This document shows positions 58,991-64,000 of a stretch of 64,000 bases of DNA, one piece after another. Source of the DNA: an uncultured Oscillospiraceae bacterium (GTDB taxonomy: Bacteria > Bacillota > Clostridia > Oscillospirales > Oscillospiraceae). The translations under genes were made by a program, and so were the position numbers. Within the stretch, counting starts at the first letter, position 1. The number at the start of each line of letters is the position of its first letter. The notes beneath the pieces were generated by a model. That model was not told the DNA's origin, made no database searches, and saw only the letters and a program-made list of their open reading frames with translations. The stretch is taken from the NCBI GenBank assembly GCA_944382965.1, contig CALWOA010000010.1, positions 1 to 64,000 of the forward strand. Reading direction: 5' to 3'.

Positions 58991-59845
58991 ATGTATAAAA
59001 TCGTTCGCAAGAAGGAGCTGAACTCCTCCGTCACCCTGATGGAAGTGGAAGCCCCCTTTGTCGCCCGGAAGGCCAAGGCCGGACAGTTCATCATCTTCCG
59101 CATTGATGAAATGGGCGAGCGTGTACCCCTGACCATCGCTGGTTATGACCGGGAAGCCGGTACCGTAACCATCATTTTCCAGAAGGTTGGTTTCTCCACC
59201 AACGCCCTGGGCGCTCTGAACGAGGGCGACTACATCCATGACTTCGTTGGCCCTCTGGGCAAGCCCACCCCTGTGGAAGGCAAGAAGAAGGTCTGCGTGG
59301 TTGGCGGCGGCGTCGGCTGCGCCATTGCCCTGCCCTCTGCTGCTGCCTTTAAGGAAGCCGGCGCGGAAGTCACCGTCATTGTTGGTTTCCGGAGCAAGGA
59401 CATTGTGATTCTGGAGGACGAATTCAAGGCTGTTGCCGACCGCATGATTCTGATGACCGACGACGGCACCTACGGCCGTCATGGTCTGGTTACCCAGCCC
59501 CTGCAGGAGCTGCTGGAAGCCGGCGAGCAGTTTGACGAAGTTCTGGCCATCGGCCCTGTGCCCATGATGAAGTTCGTCTGCAAGACCACCGAGCCTTTCG
59601 GTGTCCATACCAGCGTCTCACTGAACCCCATCATGATCGACGGCACCGGCATGTGCGGTGGCTGCCGTGTCACCGTGGGCGGCGAGACCAAGTTTGCCTG
59701 CGTGGATGGCCCCGAGTTCGACGGTCACAAGGTGGACTTTGCCGAGCTGATGAGCCGTAACGGTACATACCGGGATCGGGAAGCCCAGGTCAAGGAAACC
59801 CATACCTGCCGCATGGAAGCCATGGGCAAGGCTCTGATTAAATAA
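58991..59845 (+). CDS. nfnA: NfnA-type FAD/NAD-binding [2Fe-2S] subunit
   Basis: A 284-residue protein of the PyrK/NfnA family. It has an FAD-binding barrel (AGQFIIFRIDEMGERVPLTI), a nucleotide-binding domain (VCVVGGGVGCAIALPSAAAF) and a C-terminal cluster domain DGTGMCGGCRVTVGG ... FACVDGPEF with four cysteines. With NfnB it forms the electron-bifurcating NADH-dependent ferredoxin:NADP reductase. The start ATG 58991 (MYKIVRKKEL) fits family starts; the ATG at 58961 has no ribosome site. The alternative reading, a sulfide or dihydroorotate dehydrogenase partner, is less likely next to nfnB. Confidence 0.87.
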   Translation: MYKIVRKKELNSSVTLMEVEAPFVARKAKAGQFIIFRIDEMGERVPLTIAGYDREAGTVTIIFQKVGFSTNALGALNEGDYIHDFVGPLGKPTPVEGKKKVCVVGGGVGCAIALPSAAAFKEAGAEVTVIVGFRSKDIVILEDEFKAVADRMILMTDDGTYGRHGLVTQPLQELLEAGEQFDEVLAIGPVPMMKFVCKTTEPFGVHTSVSLNPIMIDGTGMCGGCRVTVGGETKFACVDGPEFDGHKVDFAELMSRNGTYRDREAQVKETHTCRMEAMGKALIK

Positions 59846-59862
59846 ACAGGAGGAATTGCAAA

Positions 59863-61251
59863 ATGGCTAACATGTCTTTGAAGAAAGTCCCCATGCCTGA
59901 GCAGGACCCCAAGGTTCGTGCCCGGAACTTCCAGGAAGTCACCCTGGGCTACACCGCTGAGCAGGCTGTGGAAGAAGCAAACCGCTGCCTGAGCTGCAAG
60001 AACCCCAAGTGTGTGGAAGGCTGCCCGGTTAATGTCCGGATTCCCGAGTTTATCAAGAAGGTGCAGGAAGGCGACTTCAAGGCCGCTTATGAAATCATCA
60101 CCTCCACCAATGCCCTGCCCGCTCTGAGCGGCCGGGTCTGCCCCCAGGAAACCCAGTGCGAAGCCCGCTGCGTCCGCGGCATCAAGGGTGAGCCTGTTGC
60201 CATCGGCCGTCTGGAACGGTTCGTTGCCGACTGGTACCGGGAGAACGTCAATGCCATGCCCACCAAGCCGGAGGGGAGCGGCATCAAGGTGGCTGTGGTT
60301 GGTTCCGGCCCTGCCGGTATGACCTGTGCCTCCGACCTGGCTGGTATGGGCTATGCGGTTTCCATGTTTGAAGCCCTGCATACCGCCGGCGGCGTGCTGG
60401 TTTATGGCATCCCCGAGTTCCGTCTGCCCAAGGCCATCGTGGCCAACGAGATCACCAAGCTCCAGGCTCAGGGCGTGGAAGTGATGACCAACATGGTTAT
60501 CGGCCGGGTTCTGACCATCGACGAGTTGTTCGAAATGGGCTACAAGGCTGTGTTCGTCGGTTCCGGCGCCGGTCTGCCCATGTTCATGAACATCCCCGGT
60601 GAATCCCTGAAGGGTGTTATGTCCGCCAACGAGTACCTGACCCGTACCAACCTGATGAAGGCCTACAACGACCAGGCCGATACCCCCGTGATCCGCTCCA
60701 AGGCTGTGGCTGTTGTGGGCGGCGGCAACGTGGCTATGGACGCAGCCCGCTGCGCCATGCGTCTGGGCGCTGACAATGTGTATGTTGTCTACCGCCGCGG
60801 CGAAGCCGAGATGCCCGCTCGTCTGGAAGAGCAGCACCACGCTAAGGAAGAGGGCATCGAGTTCAAGACTCTGTGCAATCCTGTGGAAATCCTGGGCGAT
60901 GAGAACGGCCGCGTGAAGGCCATCAAGTGCATCCGCATGGAGCTGGGCGAGCCTGATGCTTCCGGCCGCCGCCGTCCTGTGGAAGTTCCCGGCTCTGAGT
61001 TTGAGCTGGATGTGGACACCGTGATCATGTCCCTGGGCACCAGCCCCAACCCCCTGATCCGCTCCACCACTCCCGGTCTGGATACCAACCGGAAGGGTTG
61101 CCTGATTGTGGATGAGAATGAGATGACCACCCGTCAGGGTGTGTTCGCCGGCGGCGATGCCGTTACCGGCGCTGCCACCGTCATTCTGGCTATGGGTGCC
61201 GGTAAGAAGGGCGCTGCCGCTATCCACAAGTTCCTGCAGGAAAATAAGTAA
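59863..61251 (+). CDS. nfnB: NfnB / NADPH-dependent glutamate synthase small-chain-type flavoprotein
   Basis: A 462-residue protein homologous to the glutamate synthase small subunit. N-terminal [4Fe-4S] ligands lie in CLSCKNPKCVEGCPV and CPQETQCEARCVRG, then FAD-binding VAVVGSGPAGMTCASDLAGM and NADP-binding VAVVGGGNVAMDAARCAMRL. Together with NfnA it would bifurcate electrons between NADH, ferredoxin and NADP, which complements the Rnf complex encoded 36 kb away. AGGAGG precedes the ATG. Confidence 0.88.
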   Translation: MANMSLKKVPMPEQDPKVRARNFQEVTLGYTAEQAVEEANRCLSCKNPKCVEGCPVNVRIPEFIKKVQEGDFKAAYEIITSTNALPALSGRVCPQETQCEARCVRGIKGEPVAIGRLERFVADWYRENVNAMPTKPEGSGIKVAVVGSGPAGMTCASDLAGMGYAVSMFEALHTAGGVLVYGIPEFRLPKAIVANEITKLQAQGVEVMTNMVIGRVLTIDELFEMGYKAVFVGSGAGLPMFMNIPGESLKGVMSANEYLTRTNLMKAYNDQADTPVIRSKAVAVVGGGNVAMDAARCAMRLGADNVYVVYRRGEAEMPARLEEQHHAKEEGIEFKTLCNPVEILGDENGRVKAIKCIRMELGEPDASGRRRPVEVPGSEFELDVDTVIMSLGTSPNPLIRSTTPGLDTNRKGCLIVDENEMTTRQGVFAGGDAVTGAATVILAMGAGKKGAAAIHKFLQENK

Positions 61252-61258
61252 GCGATGA

Positions 61259-61296
61259 AAAATTCCACAGCCTTTTACAAGGCTGTGGAATTTTTT
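61259..61296 (+). terminator. Terminator of the nfn operon
   Basis: AAAATTCCACAGCCTT pairs with AAGGCTGTGGAATTTT around TTAC, 16 bp, followed by TT. Confidence 0.93.
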
Positions 61297-61581
61297 GCCC
61301 TCAGGAAAGGAATATCCAGAATCCCACAACAGAGCAGGGAAAAAAGCCGTTTTTCCACAGTCTTTTCACAGGCTGTGGAAAAAATTAGCCCAAATCCCGG
61401 GAAAATCGGCCTTAGCCTGTGGATAACTCCCGGAATTTCACAAAAAAGAAGGAAATTGTAATCTATATGTAAAGTATATATACTTTACAGTAAATGAGAA
61501 TTACACAAGGGCATTCCCCCTTCCCTTTCCATAATATGTGGAATTTTTTTGCAGGTCCTTTTGGCATAGACTCATCTTTGG
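61297..61581. other. Gene-free stretch with DnaA boxes and a 22-bp palindrome
   Basis: Box-like 9-mers: TTTTCCACA (61351-61359), TGTGGAAAA (61374-61382) and a perfect TGTGGATAA (61418-61426). The first two also form an 11-bp hairpin (about 61349-61384). A perfect 22-base palindrome follows at 61468-61489. No gene is credible here. Confidence 0.6.
61456..61489 (+). promoter_or_regulatory. Possible promoter under a perfect 22-bp palindrome
   Basis: 61468-61489 is a perfect inverted repeat with half-site TGTAAAGTATA. TTGTAA (61456-61461), 17 bases, then TATACT (61479-61484) would place the -10 within it, reading rightward, although no gene follows on that strand. Confidence 0.4.
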
Positions 61582-61625
61582 CAAGAAAAAACCCGGCTGA
61601 ATGCTCAGCCGGGCCATGCCAATAT
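61582..61625 (-). terminator. Terminator of the lipoprotein gene (repeat copy 1)
   Basis: CCCGGCTGA-atgc-TCAGCCGGG stem (61592-61613) with a six-residue T-tract on the minus strand. The 44-base block is repeated at 62102-62145 with only three differences. Confidence 0.85.
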
Positions 61626-61673
61626 GTGATCCAAAATACAGAACAACAGGTTACGAGGGAAAGGAATTACGAG

Positions 61674-62042
61674 TTAACCGATTCGGGTAAACTCCATGAA
61701 AAAGGCGCCTTCTTCCAGGGTCAGCTTGTCACCGGTGCAGTTGTAGCTGACGATTGTATCCGTGTCATCAAACTTCATTGCAAGGGTATCCTCGCTGAAA
61801 ATGTAGTGGAAATTCTGCACATCTTCGCTCAGACTCTGGGATGTGCTGGTTTTCACGGAGCCGGTACCGTCATCACACAGGGTCAAGGTGATATCCGCTG
61901 TGGCAGCTTCCCCGTTCTCCATGGAAACAGAATCCAGTTCCATCGCAGTTTCCCAGGTTCCAACAATGGAATTTGCATTTGCGGCACATCCGCAGAGGAC
62001 AATACCCAGAATCAAAAAAACACAAATCATACGCATCTTCAC
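61674..62042 (-). CDS. Small lipoprotein
   Basis: A 122-residue protein with a lipoprotein signal (MICVFLILGIVLCG then CA; lipobox LCGC). A small beta-rich domain resembles the lipocalin-like fold of many short Firmicute lipoproteins: SIVGTWETAMELDS at its start is the G-T-W motif. The start is GTG 62042, eight bases after AGGAGG. It lies alone between two nearly identical terminators. Function unknown. Confidence 0.8.
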   Translation of the reverse strand: MKMRMICVFLILGIVLCGCAANANSIVGTWETAMELDSVSMENGEAATADITLTLCDDGTGSVKTSTSQSLSEDVQNFHYIFSEDTLAMKFDDTDTIVSYNCTGDKLTLEEGAFFMEFTRIG

Positions 62043-62075
62043 GGCAATTTCCTCCTATGCTTGGAATCTAAACCC

Positions 62076-62104
62076 ATTTTGTCATAGAAAATCTTAAAAG
62101 TCAA
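62076..62104 (-). promoter_or_regulatory. Promoter of the lipoprotein gene
   Basis: Minus strand: TTGACT (62099-62104), 17-base spacer ending TGA, CAAAAT (62076-62081). The -35 overlaps the second terminator copy. Confidence 0.5.
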
Positions 62105-62145
62105 GAAAAAACCCGGCTGAATGCTCAGCCGGGTTTTGCCAATAT
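62102..62145 (-). terminator. Terminator of guaB (repeat copy 2)
   Basis: The same CCCGGCTGA/TCAGCCGGG stem (62112-62133) with T-tract, two bases after the guaB stop. Confidence 0.88.
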
Positions 62146-63651
62146 TTATTTTACATTGGAGGTAGAACGCAGGGTCACGTCGTGCGCGCCGCCTTCTACA
62201 ATGGAAACGGAGGAAACCAAAGTCAGCTTGGCATCCCGCTGCAGGTCGGGGATGTTGGTCACGCCTACATTGCACATGGTGGACTTGACCTTGTACAGGG
62301 ATGCTTCCACATTGTCGTGGAGGGAACCAGCGTAAGTGACGTAGGAGTCCACGCCCTCTTCAAAGCTCAGCTTGGCGGAACCGCCCAGGTCATAGCGCTG
62401 CCAGTTCCGGGCACGGTTGGAGCCTTCACCCCAGTACTCCTTCATATAAGCGCCGTTGATCATCACCTTGTTGGTGGGGCTTTCGTCAAACCGGGCAAAG
62501 TACCGGCCCAGCATCAGGAAGTCTGCGCCCATGGCCAGAGCCAGGGTCATGTGGTAATCGTGGACAATACCGCCGTCGGAGCAGATAGGCACATAGATGC
62601 CGGTCTCCCGGAAGTACTGATCCCGGGCTGCGGCAACCTCAATCAAAGCGGTGGCCTGACCACGGCCAATGCCCTTGGTCTCCCGGGTGATGCAGATGGA
62701 GCCGCCGCCGATACCCACTTTAACGAAGTCCGCACCGGCCTCAGCCAGGAACCGGAAGCCGTCCTTGTCTACCACGTTGCCGGCGCCGATCTTGACCTTG
62801 TCACCGTAGTTCTGACGAACCCAGTCAATGGTCTTCTTCTGCCAGCAGGTGTAGCCTTCGGAGGAGTCAATGACCAGCACATCCGCACCGGCTTCCAGCA
62901 GAGCGGGAATCCGGGTGGCGTAGTCCCGGGTGTTGATGCCCGCACCCACCAGGTAGCGCTTCTTGCTGTCCAGCAGCTCCAGGGGATTTTCCTTGTGGGA
63001 AGAGTAGTCCTTGCGGAATACGAAGTACATCAGATGGTCGTTTTCGTCCACAATGGGTAGGCTGTTGAGCTTGTGCTCCCAGATGATATCGTTGGCTTCC
63101 TTCAATGTGGTGGAAGCGGGAGCGGTAATCAGCTTTTCCCGGGGAGTCATGAAATCCCGGACCTTTTCGTCGGCGCTCATCCGGGAAACCCGGTAATCAC
63201 GGCTGGTGACAATGCCCAGGAGCTTGCCGTTGGCGGTGCCGTCATCGGTGATGGCCATGGTGGAGAAGCCCTTCTTGGCCTTCAGCTCCAGCACGTCTGC
63301 CAAAGTGGCCTCGGGGGTCAGGTTGGAAGCGGAGGTAACAAAGCCGGCCTTGTAGCCCTTGACTCTGGCAACCATAGCGGCCTGATTCTCAATGGTCTGG
63401 GAACCGAAGATGAAGCTGATGCCGCCTTCCTTCGCCAGAGCGATGGCCAGGGTATCGTTGGACACGGACTGCATGACGGCGGAAGTCAGGGGTACATTCA
63501 AAGACAAAGCAGGCTCTTCCACACCCTTGCGGTACTTGACCAGGGGCGTTCTCAGGCTGACACGATCGGGAATGCAATCTTCAGAGGTATAGCCGGGAAT
63601 CAGCAGATACTCGCTGAAGGTGTGACTGGGTTCCGGATAATAGTACGCCAT
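62146..63651 (-). CDS. guaB: IMP dehydrogenase
   Basis: This 501-residue enzyme converts IMP to XMP with NAD, the first step to GTP. The barrel holds [23 protein letters not shown], the catalytic cysteine in [20 protein letters not shown] and [13 protein letters not shown]. Two CBS domains (about 110-235) sit in the usual insertion. The loop reads [10 protein letters not shown] where many bacteria have GPGSICTTR, a variant also seen in other anaerobes. AGGAGG precedes the ATG. A weak promoter (TTGTAA, 16 bases, TATATA) overlaps the end of the upstream gene. Confidence 0.95.
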   Translation of the reverse strand: MAYYYPEPSHTFSEYLLIPGYTSEDCIPDRVSLRTPLVKYRKGVEEPALSLNVPLTSAVMQSVSNDTLAIALAKEGGISFIFGSQTIENQAAMVARVKGYKAGFVTSASNLTPEATLADVLELKAKKGFSTMAITDDGTANGKLLGIVTSRDYRVSRMSADEKVRDFMTPREKLITAPASTTLKEANDIIWEHKLNSLPIVDENDHLMYFVFRKDYSSHKENPLELLDSKKRYLVGAGINTRDYATRIPALLEAGADVLVIDSSEGYTCWQKKTIDWVRQNYGDKVKIGAGNVVDKDGFRFLAEAGADFVKVGIGGGSICITRETKGIGRGQATALIEVAAARDQYFRETGIYVPICSDGGIVHDYHMTLALAMGADFLMLGRYFARFDESPTNKVMINGAYMKEYWGEGSNRARNWQRYDLGGSAKLSFEEGVDSYVTYAGSLHDNVEASLYKVKSTMCNVGVTNIPDLQRDAKLTLVSSVSIVEGGAHDVTLRSTSNVK

Positions 63652-63691
63652 GGGTAGTTCCTCCTAATGTATATATAGATTTGAAAAAAGC

Positions 63692-64000
63692 TTACAACGT
63701 TTCACCGTCACCGGCGTCCAGCACTTCCCGGACAACCTTGCCGTCACTGCTCAGATGCTTGAAGTTGCCCAGAATTTCGCTGACCGGGTCCACAATGGCA
63801 AAGGTATGAGGGTATTTCCGAACAATCCGGGCCACCGCCGGAGCCTGGGTTTTGTTCACTACGCAGATCAGCACGCTGGTTTCCCGACCGGAGTACATAC
63901 CCTTGGCGGGAATCAACGTGGTAGAATGGTGCAGCTTGGAAATCAGTTCCTTGGAAATTTCCTCAGGGTGGTCGGTAATGATTTCAAAGGAAATGGCCTC
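63692..64000 (-). CDS. YitT/DUF2179-type protein, C-terminal part
   Basis: About 102 codons up to the stop; the start is outside the window. The visible part contains SFEIITDHPEEISKELISKL, then GMYSGRETSVLICVVNKTQA and a closing FAIVDPVSEILGNF segment. This is the DUF2179 domain that ends YitT-family membrane proteins, whose role is unknown. The last codons overlap the putative guaB promoter. Confidence 0.82.
   Translation of the reverse strand, partial: EAISFEIITDHPEEISKELISKLHHSTTLIPAKGMYSGRETSVLICVVNKTQAPAVARIVRKYPHTFAIVDPVSEILGNFKHLSSDGKVVREVLDAGDGETL

Noticed and set aside
1-64000. Search for CRISPR arrays, insertion sequences, phage or plasmid genes
   Set aside because: No regularly spaced repeats, transposases, integrases or phage structural genes were recognised in any frame.

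Overview
The window looks like the replication-origin region of a Gram-positive anaerobe of the Oscillospirales/Clostridia type. The evidence is the minus-strand block dnaA-oriC-dnaN-rlbA-recF-gyrB-gyrA, soj-spo0J with two perfect parS sites about 8 kb to the right of oriC, a SpoIIE-type sporulation phosphatase, AGGAGG-type ribosome sites, sigma-A promoters, and strictly anaerobic energy genes (Rnf, Nfn, a biotin-dependent decarboxylase pump). Naming the family is inference; there is no rRNA gene to settle it. Genes left of oriC lie mostly on the minus strand and genes right of it mostly on the plus strand, so many are co-directional with the forks.

Left part (1-14 kb, mostly minus strand): start of pnp, rpsO, rsmG, a DUF3810 membrane metallopeptidase-like gene, a DUF2207-like membrane protein (plus), a TAXI-type TRAP transporter, a sodium-pump decarboxylase operon (alpha, gamma, a biotin carrier with two biotinyl domains, beta) and ATP-type PEP carboxykinase. 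From 14 to 22 kb: a candidate small RNA, a YetF-DUF4363 pair whose ribosome site is locked in a hairpin, SpoIIE, a four-gene operon (CYTH, acetyltransferase, exonuclease, aminotransferase), a TraX-family gene, and an abutting tRNA-Met/tRNA-Glu pair followed by a 197-bp-period duplication.

Middle (22-37 kb): a CmpB-type membrane protein, the complete rnfCDGEAB operon, then a minus-strand run (GNAT, MFS, two small membrane proteins, aldose epimerase, UppP). This run is divergent from a response regulator, histidine kinase and HtrA protease set, with PhoP-box-like repeats between. An acyl-ACP thioesterase follows, then a DnaA-box cluster and a sigma/anti-sigma pair.

Origin and right part (39-64 kb): remB-rnhA-gyrA-gyrB-recF-rlbA-dnaN-oriC-dnaA (minus), an acidic membrane protein and gluQ-like gene (plus), a nucleotidyltransferase, hflKC, DUF1836 and a zinc-ribbon gene, parS-soj-spo0J-pspC-serS, the nfnAB pair, a second DnaA-box cluster, a small lipoprotein flanked by duplicated terminators, guaB, and the end of a YitT-type gene.

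Taken together, Rnf and Nfn exchange electrons among ferredoxin, NAD and NADP. The Rnf complex, the decarboxylase beta subunit and possibly the TRAP permease could share one sodium circuit; that coupling is inferred from families. I see no CRISPR array, insertion sequence or prophage. The least explained signals are the tRNA-adjacent duplication, the two DnaA-box clusters flanking oriC, the pyrimidine-rich small-RNA candidate and the sequestered yetF start.
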